A stretch of 64,000 nt of DNA from Sinomonas atrocyanea (GCF_030812675.1 NZ_JAUSTE010000001.1:310001-374000), one strand, 5' to 3'. Counted from the stretch's first letter, positions 35,392-47,570 are shown. Notes: generated from the letters alone by a model not told the origin. Numbers and translations are program-made.

Positions 35392-36192
35392 TCAGATGAG
35401 CTTCTGCGCGGCCAGGAAGTCGACGAGCTTGACGCCCGCGTCGCCCTCGTCCGTGATGATCGTGCCGGCGGCGCGCGGCGGGCGCGGCTGGGCCGACTCC
35501 ACGGCGGTGAGGGACCCCGCGGCGCCGACCTGGCCGGCGTCGAGCCCGACCTCGGCGAGCGAGAGCGTGGCGATCTTCTTCTTCTTGGCCGCGAGGATCC
35601 CCTTGAAGTTGGGGTAGCGCGGCTCGTTGGCCTGGTCGGTGACGGAGACGAGGGCTGGCAGCTCGGCCTCGACGGTCTCAGTCACGCCGTCGCCGTCGCG
35701 CTGGATCGTCACGGTGCTCCCCGAGACCTCGAGCGAGGACGCGAAGGTCAGCTGGGGCAGGCCCAGGCGCTCGGCGAGCTGGGCGGGCACGAGGGACGTC
35801 TCGCCGTCGGTCGAGGCCATGCCCGTGATGACGAGGTCCACGTCACCGAGGGTGCGGACCGCGGCAGCCAGGGCGAGGGAGGTGGCCCACGCGTCCGAGC
35901 CCGCGAGCGCCTCGTCGCTGAGGTGCACCCCCGAGCTGGCGCCGATCTGCAGGGCCTTCTTGAGCGCGTTGGCGGCATCCGGGCCGCCCATGGTCAGCGC
36001 GACAACCTCGTTGCCGCCCTTGTCGCCGCCGCGGGCGTCCGTGAGCTGCAGCGCGGCCTCGAGGGCGTACTCGTCCAGCTCGGAGAGGATGCTCTCGGAG
36101 CGGTCGAGGGTGCGCCCAGGGCCGATGTGACGGTCGAATTGCGCATCAGGGACGTGCTTGACCAGCACGACGATCTTGAGGGTGTCTCCCAC
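35392..36192 (-). CDS. etfB: Electron transfer flavoprotein beta subunit (FixA)
   Basis: A 266-aa ETF-beta. It begins VGDTLKIVVLVKHVPDAQFDR, has the ESILSELDEYALEAALQL helix, the signature region VDLVITGMASTDGETSLVPAQLAERLGLPQLTFASSLE, and the ANEPRYPNFKGILAAKKKKI loop that docks on partner dehydrogenases. The start is a GTG at 36192 with GGAAGG nine bases upstream. The open frame continues to 36306, but that part is Ala/Pro-rich and unsupported. It is the first gene of an etfB-etfA-PIG-L operon. The upstream 277-bp gap also holds the terminator of the convergent-side htrA gene. Confidence 0.95.
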   Translation of the reverse strand: MGDTLKIVVLVKHVPDAQFDRHIGPGRTLDRSESILSELDEYALEAALQLTDARGGDKGGNEVVALTMGGPDAANALKKALQIGASSGVHLSDEALAGSDAWATSLALAAAVRTLGDVDLVITGMASTDGETSLVPAQLAERLGLPQLTFASSLEVSGSTVTIQRDGDGVTETVEAELPALVSVTDQANEPRYPNFKGILAAKKKKIATLSLAEVGLDAGQVGAAGSLTAVESAQPRPPRAAGTIITDEGDAGVKLVDFLAAQKLI

Positions 36193-36397
36193 GGTCCAAG
36201 GCCTTCCATGCTCGCGTACGTGCCGCGGGCGGGGACCGTCCGCGGCAGGTGCGCCCGGAGCGCCCGCGGGCGCGAGCGCGCCGCGCGCGGCGTGCATGCC
36301 GGGCACGCCCTAGCTAATCACACGCGCCGCCGAATCCGCTGCCCCCGCCCGGGTCTGTGTCCCCCCGCAGCCGGGGGAACCGTCCTCCCCCGACGGC

Positions 36398-36436
36398 CGA
36401 CGGCGCGTCCCGGCTCAGTGCCGGGACGCGCCGTCG
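36398..36436 (-). terminator. Terminator of the HtrA-type protease gene
   Basis: A perfect 16-bp inverted repeat (36398-36413 with 36421-36436) and a 7-base loop start 34 bp past the stop codon. The rest of the 36193-36469 gap holds the etfB promoter region, in which I see no clear boxes. Confidence 0.8.
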
Positions 36437-36469
36437 TGGGGGTTCGGGAAAGGGACGCCGGGGATGGAG

Positions 36470-38197
<1,728 letters not shown>

Positions 38198-38362
38198 CAC
38201 TGATGTCCTTTCCCTGAACTCCTTACCACTATGGTCCCCCAAGCTGTGCTGGACGCTTCTGTTCTCTGGAAGCTTGCTGGGAGGCCGCCGAAAGTCATCC
38301 GTTTCACTCCGGGCGCAACGCCGGGGCTCGAGGCCGCCCGTGCGGCCCACTGCGGGCGCCCC

Positions 38363-38368
38363 TAGAAT
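38363..38368 (+). promoter_or_regulatory. -10 box of the TPM-PspA operon
   Basis: TAGAAT lies about 95 bp upstream of the ATG at 38462, predicting a 5' UTR near 85-90 bases. The rest of the 263-bp divergent gap holds the htrA promoter (possible CATAGT box on the minus strand near 38230). Confidence 0.45.
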
Positions 38369-38461
38369 CGAGGTACGTGAGACAGCCGCTGGCGGCGCGA
38401 GGTGCTGCGGGAGGCTGCCGGACCGGGGCCCGCGCCCCCGAATGTGGCGAAGGAACAGCGC

Positions 38462-40483
38462 ATGCGCTCGACGGCGAAGACCCTCCTTGCTGGCCTCGTG
38501 GCGGCCTTCCTCCTGCTGGTTCCGGCCACGGCGCCGGCGTGGGCCACCGATCCGGTGACGATCCCGTCGGGCACGAACATCGTGGACCCCCAGGGTGCGC
38601 TCGGGCCACGGAAGGGCGAGGTCCAGAAGGCCATCTCCGACTTGCTCTCGCAGCACCGCGTGAACCTGTACGTGGTCATCGTGGACTCCTTCACGAACCC
38701 GAGCGACCGGACGGCCTGGGCCCAGGCGGTGGCGAAGAACACCGGCATGGGCGGCTCGGATGTGCTCCTGGCCATCGCCACATCCGGCCAGTACCAGCTT
38801 CTCGCCAACACCCAGAACGCCGCCGTGTACCCGAAGGTCTCGGCCATCGCCCAGAATGCCGTCACCCCGAACCTGGCCGGCGGCAAGAAGGACTACGCCC
38901 AGGCGGCCATCGACACCGCCAAGGCCACCGGGGACGCCGCCGGCGGAGGCAGTGGGATCGTCTCCTCCGGCGCGGCGGCCCCGTGGCTCGTCGGCGGCGG
39001 GGTGGTGCTCGTCGGGGCCGGTGCGGCCTATCTGGTCTCGCGCCGGCGCAAGCGCCCGTGGGCGCAGGCGCAGGGCCAGCAGGAGTCCGGCCGGGGCGAG
39101 CCCGATCCGCTGGCCTCGCTCAGTGTGGGCGAGCTGCGCACCCGGGCAGCCGGGCTCCTCGTCCGGGCGGACGACGCGGTCCGCTCGAGCGAACAGGAGC
39201 TCGGCTTCGCCGAGGCCTCCTACGGCACAGATGCCGTGGGCAACTTCACCCGGGCCCTCGCGGAGGCCAAGGCCCATCTGGCCGAGTCCTTCAAGCTCCA
39301 GCAGCAGCTCGACGACCATGTGCCCGACACGGAGGCGCAGCAGCGGCAGTGGCTCGGCGACATCATCCACCGCTCGGAGGCCGCCATCGCCTCGTTGGCG
39401 GAGCAGAAGGCGGACTTCGACGCCCTCCGCGAGCTCGAGCGGAACGCACCGGCGGCCCTCGAAGGGGTGGCCAGGGGGGCCGCCGAGGCCGAGGCGCGCC
39501 TCGCGGCCGAGAAGGAGACGCTCGCGAGGCTGCAGGGCGCCTATGCGGAGTCCGCGGTCAAGCACGTGGCCGACAACGTCACGCAGGCGCAGGAGCGCCT
39601 CGCCTTCGTCGAGAACGCGTCCGCCACGGCGCGGGAGAAGCTCGGCGCAGGGCAGACGAGCCCAGCGGCCGTTGCCGTACGGGCCGCGGAAGAGGCCCTC
39701 CACCAGGCGCGGGTCCTGCTCGAGGCGATCGGCAAGGCTGCCACGGCGCTCGATGATGCGCGGGCCAAGGTCGAGGCCGCCCTCGCGGACACCCGGGGCG
39801 ACCTGGCCCAGGCGCGCGCCGTGGCCGGGCAGGGACAGCACCCCGAGCTCGCCGGTCCGATCGCCGCCGTCGGGGCCGCGCTCGACACGGCCGAGCGCGA
39901 GGCTGCGGCGGAGAAGCCGGACCCGCTCGCCCTCCTGCAGCGCATCGAGGCGGCCCACACGCAGCTCGACACGGCGCTCACGGGAGTCCGCGACCGGCAG
40001 CAGCAGGCGCAGCGGGCTGCGGCGGCACTCCAGCAGGCGATCCAGTCCGCCCAGGCACAGATCAGCGCCGCGGGCGACTACATCGCGGCGCGGCGAGGCG
40101 GGGTCGGCACGCAGGCACGGACGCGGCTCGCCGAGGCACAGCGCAATCTCGACTACGCCCTCTCGATCACGGCGAGCGATCCGACGACGGCCCTCGCGTA
40201 TGCCCAGCAGGCCAGCCTGCTCGCCTCCCAGGCAGCCCAGATAGCCGAGCAGGACGTCGACCAGTTCTCCGGCTGGGGCGGCGGTCCTGGGGGTCGCCGT
40301 GACGGCGGCGGCATCGGGGGCGCGATCCTGGGGGGCATCATCATCAACTCGATCCTCAACGCCGGCCACCACGGCGGCGGTGGCTGGGGCGGCGGCGACT
40401 TCGGCGGCGGCTGGGGCGGCGGCGGAGGAGGTGGAGGATTCGGCGGCGGAGGCGACTTCGGCGGCGACGGCGGCAGCTTCTAG
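38462..40483 (+). CDS. TPM-domain membrane protein with coiled coils and Gly-rich tail
   Basis: A 673-aa exported protein: signal peptide (1-28, cleavage after APAWA), a TPM (TLP18.3/Psb32/MOLO-1) domain (about 35-150; QHRVNLYVVIVDSF, GGSDVLLAIATSGQYQLLAN) and one membrane helix (174-192). A long Ala/Glu/Gln-rich helical region (about 205-600) with coiled-coil character follows, and then a Gly/Trp/Phe-rich tail. TPM domains in plants are linked to photosystem repair and phosphatase activity; in Actinobacteria the role is unknown. An AAGGA lies seven bases before the ATG. PspA follows after 62 bp, so both likely serve membrane integrity. Confidence 0.82.
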   Translation: MRSTAKTLLAGLVAAFLLLVPATAPAWATDPVTIPSGTNIVDPQGALGPRKGEVQKAISDLLSQHRVNLYVVIVDSFTNPSDRTAWAQAVAKNTGMGGSDVLLAIATSGQYQLLANTQNAAVYPKVSAIAQNAVTPNLAGGKKDYAQAAIDTAKATGDAAGGGSGIVSSGAAAPWLVGGGVVLVGAGAAYLVSRRRKRPWAQAQGQQESGRGEPDPLASLSVGELRTRAAGLLVRADDAVRSSEQELGFAEASYGTDAVGNFTRALAEAKAHLAESFKLQQQLDDHVPDTEAQQRQWLGDIIHRSEAAIASLAEQKADFDALRELERNAPAALEGVARGAAEAEARLAAEKETLARLQGAYAESAVKHVADNVTQAQERLAFVENASATAREKLGAGQTSPAAVAVRAAEEALHQARVLLEAIGKAATALDDARAKVEAALADTRGDLAQARAVAGQGQHPELAGPIAAVGAALDTAEREAAAEKPDPLALLQRIEAAHTQLDTALTGVRDRQQQAQRAAAALQQAIQSAQAQISAAGDYIAARRGGVGTQARTRLAEAQRNLDYALSITASDPTTALAYAQQASLLASQAAQIAEQDVDQFSGWGGGPGGRRDGGGIGGAILGGIIINSILNAGHHGGGGWGGGDFGGGWGGGGGGGGFGGGGDFGGDGGSF

Positions 40484-40545
40484 GCCGCACGGGGGAACGC
40501 AGATGCCTTCCACCCGTGACTTTCAACGAGACGAGAGGGAACACC

Positions 40546-41337
40546 ATGGCAAAGCAGTCCATCTTCGGGCGCATCGCACAGCTGGCCAAGGCGAACATCA
40601 ACGCGCTGCTGGACCAGGCGGAGGACCCGCAGAAGATGCTGGACCAGATGGTCCGGGACTACACGAACAACATTGCGGAGGCCGAGGCGGCCATCGCCCA
40701 GACTATCGGGAACCTCCGGATGCTCGAGGACGACCACGCCGAGGACATCAAGGCCGCTCAGGACTGGGGCAGCAAGGCGCTCGCCGCGTCCCGGAAGGCC
40801 GACGAGTTCCGCGCGGCCGGGAACACGGCCGACGCCCAGAAGTTCGACAACCTCGCCAAAGTCGCCATCCAGCGCCAGATGTCCTCGGAGAACGAGGCGA
40901 AGGCGGCAGAGCCGACCATCGCGACCCAGAACGAGGTGGTCGACCGCCTCAAGACCGGCCTCGACCAGATGAAGGGCAAGCTCAACGAGCTCACCGCCAA
41001 GCGCAACGAGCTCGTGGCCAGGGCCAAGACGGCGCAGGCCCAGACCCAGGTCAACGATGCGCTCAAGAGCATCGACATCATGGACCCGACGAGCGAGGTC
41101 TCGCGCTTCGAGGAGAAGGTCCGGCGTGAAGAGGCGAGGGTGCGCGGCCAGCAGGAGCTCGCAGCCTCTAGCCTCGACGCCCAGTTCAACCAGCTCGAGG
41201 ACCTGGGCGAGCAGACGGAGATCGAGGCCCGCCTCGCCGCCCTCAAGCAGGGCGGTTCCCCCGCAGCCCTGGGGACCGGTGCAGGCCAGCCTGCCGCGGC
41301 ACCCGCCGTCGAGGAGTCGGACTTCGACAAGCTCTGA
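40546..41337 (+). CDS. pspA: PspA/IM30 family membrane-protecting protein
   Basis: A 263-aa ESCRT-III-like PspA/Vipp1 homologue, almost entirely helical. It opens MAKQSIFGRIAQLAKANINALLDQAEDPQKMLDQMVRDY (membrane-binding first helix and second helix), continues through a long coiled coil with LKTGLDQMKGKLNELTAKRNELVARAKTAQAQ, and ends ESDFDKL. PspA assembles on damaged membranes and limits proton leakage. A GAGAGGGAACACC precedes the ATG. It follows the TPM gene as the second gene of the operon and is ended by a strong hairpin. No PspB/C or PspF genes are present, as expected in Actinobacteria. Confidence 0.94.
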   Translation: MAKQSIFGRIAQLAKANINALLDQAEDPQKMLDQMVRDYTNNIAEAEAAIAQTIGNLRMLEDDHAEDIKAAQDWGSKALAASRKADEFRAAGNTADAQKFDNLAKVAIQRQMSSENEAKAAEPTIATQNEVVDRLKTGLDQMKGKLNELTAKRNELVARAKTAQAQTQVNDALKSIDIMDPTSEVSRFEEKVRREEARVRGQQELAASSLDAQFNQLEDLGEQTEIEARLAALKQGGSPAALGTGAGQPAAAPAVEESDFDKL

Positions 41338-41376
41338 CGACTGGCGGCGCCGGGCGTACCGGCTTCGAGGACATGC

Positions 41377-41412
41377 AGAGAGGCCCCGGACCTGATGGTC
41401 CGGGGCCTCTCT
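41377..41412. terminator. Bidirectional terminator between pspA and tRNA-fMet
   Basis: A perfect 16-bp inverted repeat (41377-41392 with 41397-41412) and a 4-base TGAT loop lie 39 bp past pspA and 3 bp past the tRNA 3' end, serving both strands. Confidence 0.88.
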
Positions 41413-41415
41413 TCG

Positions 41416-41492
41416 TGGTTGCGGGGGCAGGATTTGAACCTACGACCTCTGGGTTATGAGCCCAGCGAGCTACCGAACTGCTCCACCCCGCG
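41416..41492 (-). tRNA. Initiator tRNA-fMet (CAT anticodon)
   Basis: A 77-base tRNA with acceptor stem CGCGGGG/CCCCGCA and a C1-A72 mismatch. The anticodon stem has three G-C pairs on each side (GGGCTCATAACCC), and the T loop is GGTTCAAATCC. The C1-A72 mismatch and the GGG/CCC anticodon stem mark it as the initiator rather than the elongator. CCA is encoded (41416-41418). The UPF0182 gene lies 69 bp upstream on the same strand. Confidence 0.95.
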
Positions 41493-41561
41493 GCGTGCCT
41501 TCAACTCTAGCAGTGGGGCGGACGGTGGCCAAATCCGGCCCGGGGCTGCCGCCCCGGGGGC

Positions 41562-44555
41562 CTACTTGCTCGGCGTCGGACTCGGCGCCGGGCTGGCCGT
41601 CGACGAGCCGGACGTCCCGCCCCCCGGCCCGGCGAGCCTGGCCTCTGCGTCCATGGCCCGCTGCACCGCCGCGCTCAGCTTCTGCTGCGCGTCGCCGTAG
41701 GCGGCGAAGTTGCCCGCGGCGAGCGCGGCCTGGCCGTCCTTGATGGCCTGGCTGGCGTCCTGCAGGGCTGCCTGGAGGTCTGCCTTGGCCGTCTGGGACG
41801 TCCCCGTCCCCCCGGAGGGCTGCGGGCTCGGGGTGGCGCCGGCCTGGCCGTTGTTGCCCGAATCGCCGGCCTTGGCGCCCGAGTTGCCGCCGAAGAGGTC
41901 GTCCAGCGCCTTGTCCAGTGTCGGCGCAAAGCCGATCTTGTCGCCGAAGGCCACGAGCACCCGCTGGAGGGTCGGGTACGAGGTCGAGCCGGTGGACTTC
42001 ACGTACACGGGCTGGACGTAGAGCAGGCCGCCGCCCACGGGGAGGGTCAGGAGGTTGCCGTTGAGCACCTCGGAGGCGCCCTGGCGCAGGAGGTTCAGCG
42101 CCTGGGAAACGTTCGTATCCGAGTTGAAGGTGTTCTGCACCTGCCCGGGTCCGGGAACCGAGGTGTCGGTCGGCAGCTTGAGCAGCGTCAGCTTCCCGTA
42201 GTCGTTGCCCTTCACACCGGCCTTGCCTCCGGCATTCGAATCCGCGGCGAGGTAGCCGTACATGACTTCCCGCGAGGATCCGCCTTCGACGGTCTGCGGG
42301 ATGAAGCTCGAGGTCAACTGGAAGGACGGCGTCTGCTGGCCGGGCATCTGCAGCGTCATGTAGTACGGCGGCTGCTTGACCCCGCCGGACTTCACGGTCG
42401 GATCGTTCGGCACGCTCCAGACGTCGTTGTTCTTGTAGAAGTCGCCCGGGTCGGTCACGTGGTAGCGGGTCAGGAGCTCGCGCTGGACCTTGAAGAGGTC
42501 CTCCGGGTAGCGCACGTGGCTGATGAGGCCGGCGGACATGTCGGAGATCGGCTTGACCGTGCTCGGGAAGACCTTCTGCCAGGCCTTGAGCATCGGGTCC
42601 TGGTTGTCCCAGGCGTACAGCGTCACCGAGCCGTCGTAGGCGTCCACGGTGGCCTTGACCGAGTTGCGGATGTAGTTCACCGTGGCCTGGGGCAGCTGGC
42701 TTGCCCGCCCCGCCGCCGTCTGGGAGTCGGCAGTGATCTGCTGGAGCTGCTGCTGCTGGGAGTAGGGGTAGTACTGGCTCGTCGTGTACCCGTCCACGAT
42801 CCACTTCACGCGCCCGTCGATCACGGCCGGGTAGGCGTTCCCGTCGATGGTCAGGTACGGGGCGACCTTCTGGACGCGGTCGCGCGGGTTCCGGTCGTAG
42901 AGGATCTGGGAATCCTGGTTCACGCCGTCCGAGAAGAGCAGGTCGGTGCTCTGGAACTTCATGGCGTACATGAGCTTGTTGAAGACGTTGCCCACGTTCG
43001 GGCCGCCGTTGCCCGAGAACGTGTACTGCGTGTTCCCCGCGCTGCCCTGCGGCTTGTCCTGCTCCCGCGGCTGCGTGCCGGCCGGGCCGCCCACGATCGA
43101 GTAGTCGGGCGAGTACTCGCCGAAGTAGATGCGCGGCTGGTACGTCGAGTCATTCCCCAGCACCCCGGTCGAGGGGATGCTCGACTCCATGAACACCGGT
43201 TTGCCGTCCACGGTGGCCGTATTGCCGTAGGCCGCCACGACCCCGTAGCCATGCGTGTAGACGATGTGGTTGTTGTACCAGGACTGCTGGCTGGGCGAGA
43301 GGCCCTGCGAGTTGAGCTCGCGCACGGCGATCACGGTGTCCTGGGTCTTGCCGTTCACCGAGTAGCGGTCCACGTTGAGCGAGGGCGCGAACTGGTAGTA
43401 CGGCCGGTACTGCTCGAGCTGCTGGAACGTCGGGGACACGAGGGTCGGATCGAGGAGACGGATGCTGGCGGTCGTCTGGGCGTCCTGGCGCAGCGCCCCG
43501 GGAGTCGCATCGGTCGTGGCCTTGTAGTCCTGCACCTGCACCTTGTCGAGGCCGTAGGCGGACCGCGTCGAGTTGATGTTCCGCTCGAGGTAGGGCGCCT
43601 CGGCGCTCTGCTCCGACGGGCGGACCTGGACCTGCTGGATCACCCAGGGGTACACGCCGCCGGCGAGGATGCCGGTGATCACGAGCATGGCGGTGCCGAT
43701 GAGCGGCAGGCGCCACCGCCCGATGACCGCGGCGACGATGAACAGGACCGCGACGATGGCCGCGGCCACCGCGAGGATGGCCTTGGTCGGGATGACGGCG
43801 TTGACATCGGTGAAGAGCGCGCCGGAGACGCGGCCGGAGGAGTCGAAGACCGCGCTGTAGCGGTCGAGCCAGAAGTTGACCGCGATGAGCAGCAGCAGCG
43901 CCGCCCCGGAGATCGCGAGGTGCAGCTGCGCCGCACGGGCCATGTAGACGCCGCTCTCGCTGATGCGGATCGACCCGTAGAGGTAGTGGGTCAGGACGCC
44001 CGCGATCCCGGCGATCACGACGACGCCGAGGAGGAAGCCCACCACCGTGCCGAGGAAGGGCAGGGTCATCGTGTAGAAGCTGATGTCGAGGTGGAACTGG
44101 GGGTCCTGGACGCCGAACGGCACCTGGTTGAAGAAGAGCGCGGCCTTCTGCCACTGGCTTCCCGCGGCGGCCCCGGCAAAGAGGCCGAACACGATCGGCA
44201 CCGCAGCCATGACGATGCGCCGGACGGGCTCGAGCTGCTCCTGGTACCGGGCCATCGTGTCGTGGCTCGAGGGGTCGGGGGCGTACACGGGGCGCGCCCG
44301 GTACGCGGCGCGCATCACGCCGTAGACCGCCCCGGCCATCACGAGCCCGGCGACGAGGAAGACAGCGGCCCGGATGGCGTTCTGCCGCAGGAAGACCTGC
44401 AGGTAGCCCAGCTGCTGGTACCACAGGACGTCCGTGTACACCCCGGAGAAGATGACGAACCCGATCGCGAGGACGACCACGATCACGATCGTCGGGATCA
44501 GGGCCCCCCGACGGCGGCGGAGTGCGGTCGGTCTGCCTTCGGGGCGGGATGTCAC
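41562..44555 (-). CDS. UPF0182 family large membrane protein
   Basis: A 997-aa protein of the actinobacterial/cyanobacterial UPF0182 family (Rv3193c-like). The N-terminal third has about seven membrane helices (from [33 protein letters not shown] to about residue 310). The rest is a large extracytoplasmic region with family motifs such as [45 protein letters not shown] and [23 protein letters not shown] Ser/Pro/Thr tail ends it. Function is unknown. It starts at a GTG (44555) with GAGG six bases upstream. It precedes the PDZ/Lon-like gene in the order Rv3193c-Rv3194c, but lies downstream of it on the minus strand. Confidence 0.93.
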   Translation of the reverse strand: MTSRPEGRPTALRRRRGALIPTIVIVVVLAIGFVIFSGVYTDVLWYQQLGYLQVFLRQNAIRAAVFLVAGLVMAGAVYGVMRAAYRARPVYAPDPSSHDTMARYQEQLEPVRRIVMAAVPIVFGLFAGAAAGSQWQKAALFFNQVPFGVQDPQFHLDISFYTMTLPFLGTVVGFLLGVVVIAGIAGVLTHYLYGSIRISESGVYMARAAQLHLAISGAALLLLIAVNFWLDRYSAVFDSSGRVSGALFTDVNAVIPTKAILAVAAAIVAVLFIVAAVIGRWRLPLIGTAMLVITGILAGGVYPWVIQQVQVRPSEQSAEAPYLERNINSTRSAYGLDKVQVQDYKATTDATPGALRQDAQTTASIRLLDPTLVSPTFQQLEQYRPYYQFAPSLNVDRYSVNGKTQDTVIAVRELNSQGLSPSQQSWYNNHIVYTHGYGVVAAYGNTATVDGKPVFMESSIPSTGVLGNDSTYQPRIYFGEYSPDYSIVGGPAGTQPREQDKPQGSAGNTQYTFSGNGGPNVGNVFNKLMYAMKFQSTDLLFSDGVNQDSQILYDRNPRDRVQKVAPYLTIDGNAYPAVIDGRVKWIVDGYTTSQYYPYSQQQQLQQITADSQTAAGRASQLPQATVNYIRNSVKATVDAYDGSVTLYAWDNQDPMLKAWQKVFPSTVKPISDMSAGLISHVRYPEDLFKVQRELLTRYHVTDPGDFYKNNDVWSVPNDPTVKSGGVKQPPYYMTLQMPGQQTPSFQLTSSFIPQTVEGGSSREVMYGYLAADSNAGGKAGVKGNDYGKLTLLKLPTDTSVPGPGQVQNTFNSDTNVSQALNLLRQGASEVLNGNLLTLPVGGGLLYVQPVYVKSTGSTSYPTLQRVLVAFGDKIGFAPTLDKALDDLFGGNSGAKAGDSGNNGQAGATPSPQPSGGTGTSQTAKADLQAALQDASQAIKDGQAALAAGNFAAYGDAQQKLSAAVQRAMDAEARLAGPGGGTSGSSTASPAPSPTPSK

Positions 44556-44724
44556 GGCGTACCTCGTTGCTCTGGGCTCGATTCGTCGGCGCTCGGCTCC
44601 GCGGACACGCATGCGGAGCACAGCGCTGCTCCTAGTCAAGCACGCGCGGCGCCTGGCCACAGTTCCCCGTGCCGCGCGGATCCGCGATAACGATTCGGCC
44701 TCGGCCGCCCCGCTGCGGGCTCCG

Positions 44725-45879
44725 TCAGCCGGCCGTGCACTGGGGCAGGGAGGCAGGGTCCTTGCCCTGGGCATAGGCCTCCACCGCAGAGCGGGCCTCG
44801 GCGAGGGTGGAGACCTTCACGACCGCGAGGCCGTCGGGGATGTGCCCGACCACGTCGCCGCAGTTGGAGGCGGGCGCCAGGAAGAGGGTGGCGCCGGCGG
44901 CGCGGGCGCCGAACAGCTTCTGGTCGATCCCGCCGATCGCCCCGACCGTGCCGTCGGGATCGATCGTGCCGGTCCCGGCGATGTCCTTGCCGCCGGTCAG
45001 GTCTCCGGGGGTCAGCTTGTCGATGATCCCGAGCGCGAACATCATGCCCGCGCTGGGGCCGCCCACCCGGTCCAGCTCGATCTGCACCTCGAAGGGGAAG
45101 CTGTAGGTGTAGCGGATGCCCACGCCCAGGATCCACCGGCCTTGGTTCTGCGTGGGCGTCACCGTGGCGGTCACGGGCGAGCCGCCCCGGTCTACTGCGA
45201 CCTCCACGGGGGCACCTTTGCCCGCGGCGAGGGTCTGCTGCACCGTCGCGAGGGACGATGCCTTCTGGCCGCCGACGCTGACGAGCCGGTCGCCCACCTT
45301 CAGCTTCCCGGACGAGGGCGACCCGTCGGCGATCGAGGCGACGTTGAGCTGCTGCTCGTAGTGGATGCCGAGCGCGCCCAGGGCGGCGGCGACCGAGGTC
45401 TGCTCCGAGTCCTGCATGAGGGAGGCGTTCTCGTCCGAGACCTGCTGGCGGGTAGTCCCCGGCGGGTAGACGACCCGTTCCGGCAGGATGCCCTGCGAGT
45501 GGTCGAACCACGAGCGCGCGAGGTCGATCAGGCCGACGTCGCTGTTGGGGCCCCCGTTGACGTACACCGTGGTGAGGTCGAGGGAGCCGCGGGCAGGGTA
45601 GGAAGGATGGCCGCTGATCGAGATGACGTCCTTGCCGCCCGTCTGGCCCAGTGTGTTGTAGGCGGGCCCCGGCGACTCCACGACGTAGGGGACGGGGACG
45701 GAGACCACCGTGGCGCCCAGGATGAGCGCGGCGAGGCCAGAGGTCACCGCTGCGAAGGTGCGGCCGCTGCCCGCGGCCTTCGGTGGGCGGCCCGCGGGGG
45801 GCGCTCCCCCGCCGTCGTCCGAGGGGCCCCCGTCCGGCTGCCCGCCGTCCTCGTCGGGAACTGCGGGAGGAGTGACCAC
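44725..45879 (-). CDS. PDZ and Lon-like (S16) membrane protease, YlbL type
   Basis: A 384-aa protein: a disordered Pro/Gly-rich N-terminus (about 1-40), a membrane helix (about 47-67), a PDZ domain (about 150-230; [21 protein letters not shown]) and a Lon-type protease domain (about 265-384). The catalytic Ser is in [17 protein letters not shown] and the Lys in [18 protein letters not shown]. The family includes B. subtilis YlbL, and Rv3194c in M. tuberculosis. I chose the GTG at 45879; a longer frame reaches 46119 but overlaps the divergent zincin gene. A GGAAGG about 11 bases upstream is the possible Shine-Dalgarno. Confidence 0.88.
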   Translation of the reverse strand: MVTPPAVPDEDGGQPDGGPSDDGGGAPPAGRPPKAAGSGRTFAAVTSGLAALILGATVVSVPVPYVVESPGPAYNTLGQTGGKDVISISGHPSYPARGSLDLTTVYVNGGPNSDVGLIDLARSWFDHSQGILPERVVYPPGTTRQQVSDENASLMQDSEQTSVAAALGALGIHYEQQLNVASIADGSPSSGKLKVGDRLVSVGGQKASSLATVQQTLAAGKGAPVEVAVDRGGSPVTATVTPTQNQGRWILGVGIRYTYSFPFEVQIELDRVGGPSAGMMFALGIIDKLTPGDLTGGKDIAGTGTIDPDGTVGAIGGIDQKLFGARAAGATLFLAPASNCGDVVGHIPDGLAVVKVSTLAEARSAVEAYAQGKDPASLPQCTAG

Positions 45880-46109
45880 GTCTCGCGCCGCCTTCCGGAT
45901 GCTCGCACCGCCTCGCGCCGCCCGGGACCGGACGCCGCGGCCGCCGCGGGCGTCCGCGGCGGCACGCCCCAGCCTACGACGCTCCCGCGCGCGGGCGGCG
46001 CAGGGACCGGTGTGCCGACAGCGAAAGGGACCCCCGCGCCGAAGACACGTCCGCGAGCGCCGCGGTACCGTGAGGATGTCCCCTTCCACCAGCATTGATC
46101 GGCGGCACG

Positions 46110-47570
46110 ATGACCACACCAGAGAAGCCCTCGGGCCACGACGACGAGCCCCAGGACCCGCTGTCCGAGCTCTTCGGACGGCTCATGGGCGGTGCGGGCG
46201 CCGAGGGGTTCGACCCCACGGAGATCGCCAAGGCGGCAGGCCTCCCGAGCGACCCCAACCTCCTGCGCCAGATGTTCGAGCAGGTGCAGGCCATGATGTC
46301 GGCCCCCGGCGGCGAGGGCCCCGTCAACTGGCAGCTCGCCCACGACCACGCGCGCCGGACCGCGGCCGCAACGTCGGATCCCTCCGTCTCCGCGGCCCAG
46401 AACCGGGACGTGGACGAGGCCCTGCGCCTCGCCGAGCTCTGGCTGGACAAGGCCACCGACCTTCCCGGCACGGGCATCATCGGCCGCGGCTGGTCGAGGG
46501 CCGAGTGGATCGAGGCCACTATGGGCACGTGGCGGCGGCTGACCGAGCCCGTGGCTAACAGCATCGCCACCGCGCTCTCGACCGCGCTGAACGAGCAGAT
46601 GCCCGAGGAGATGAAGGGCATGCTCGGCGGCGCGTCCTCCATGCTCACCAACATGGGCGGGGCCATCTTCGGCATGCAGCTCGGCGCGGCGATCGGCGCG
46701 CTCTCGGGCGAGGTCGTGAGCTCCTCCGACATCGGCGTCCCGCTCGTCGACCTCGAGATGGCGCTCCTGCCCGCCAATGTCGCCAAGTTCGGCGAGGGGC
46801 TGGGCCTGCCGGAGGGCGACGTCCGGCTCTACCTCGCCGTCCGCGAGGCCGCCCACGCGCGCCTGTTCATGCACGTGCCGTGGCTGCGGGCCCATCTGCT
46901 CGGCGCCATCGAGGACTACGCGCGCGGCGTCCACATCGACGTCTCCAAGATCGAGGAGCTCGCCCACAGCATCGACCCGAGCAACCCGGAGTCGGTCCAG
47001 GAGGCCCTCCAGGGCGGAGTGTTCATGCCGCAGCGCACGCCCCAGCAGGACGCTGCCCTGGTCAAGCTCGAGACGGCACTCGCCCTCGTCGAGGGCTGGG
47101 TGGACGAGCTCACGGCCACCGCGACCGAGGGCGTGCTGCCGTCCGCGGCGGCGCTCCGCGAGGCCGTGCGGCGCCGCCGCGCCACGGGCGGCCCGGCCGA
47201 GCACGCCTTCGCCTCGCTCGTGGGCCTCGAGCTGCGGCCGCGCCGGCTGCGCGATGCCGCCACGCTGTGGAAGTCGGTCGGCGACGAACGCGGGATCGCC
47301 GGCCGGGACGCCATCTGGAAGCACCCGGACCTGCTCCCCACTCCCGAGGACCTCGACGACCCGCAGGGCTTCTCCGCGCGGCGCTCCCGGGCGGAGGCCC
47401 AGGACTCGGAGGTCGACGAGGCCCTCGAGAAGCTCCTCGCCGGCGGCTTCGACGCACCCTCGGAGTCTCCCGACACCGCGGGCGCCGGAGAGCAGGAGCC
47501 GGAGCCGGGCGACGGTCCCGAGGATGGGACGGACGACGGCGGCGCTCCCCCGGGCGCGCCGCGCGCCTAG
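46110..47570 (+). CDS. Zincin-like metalloprotease family protein (DUF2342)
   Basis: A 486-aa protein of the actinobacterial Zincin_2/DUF2342 family, sometimes annotated as coenzyme F420 biosynthesis-associated (Rv3195-like). The N-terminus has SELFGRLMGGAG, followed by GGEGPVNWQLAHDHAR, WRRLTEPVANSIATALS and MGGAIFGMQLGAAIGALSGEVV. The zincin-like motif is REAAHARLF near residue 251, in place of a canonical HExxH, and the C-terminal 60 residues are acidic and disordered. Catalysis is therefore unproven. I start at the ATG 46110; a TTG at 46095 is possible. It is divergent from the PDZ/Lon-like gene and ends at an 18-bp hairpin. Confidence 0.85.
   Translation: MTTPEKPSGHDDEPQDPLSELFGRLMGGAGAEGFDPTEIAKAAGLPSDPNLLRQMFEQVQAMMSAPGGEGPVNWQLAHDHARRTAAATSDPSVSAAQNRDVDEALRLAELWLDKATDLPGTGIIGRGWSRAEWIEATMGTWRRLTEPVANSIATALSTALNEQMPEEMKGMLGGASSMLTNMGGAIFGMQLGAAIGALSGEVVSSSDIGVPLVDLEMALLPANVAKFGEGLGLPEGDVRLYLAVREAAHARLFMHVPWLRAHLLGAIEDYARGVHIDVSKIEELAHSIDPSNPESVQEALQGGVFMPQRTPQQDAALVKLETALALVEGWVDELTATATEGVLPSAAALREAVRRRRATGGPAEHAFASLVGLELRPRRLRDAATLWKSVGDERGIAGRDAIWKHPDLLPTPEDLDDPQGFSARRSRAEAQDSEVDEALEKLLAGGFDAPSESPDTAGAGEQEPEPGDGPEDGTDDGGAPPGAPRA

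Noticed and set aside
36193-36306. N-terminal extension of EtfB
   Set aside because: The extra 38 residues are Ala/Pro-rich and unlike the family, while the GTG at 36192 has a Shine-Dalgarno and gives the family start.
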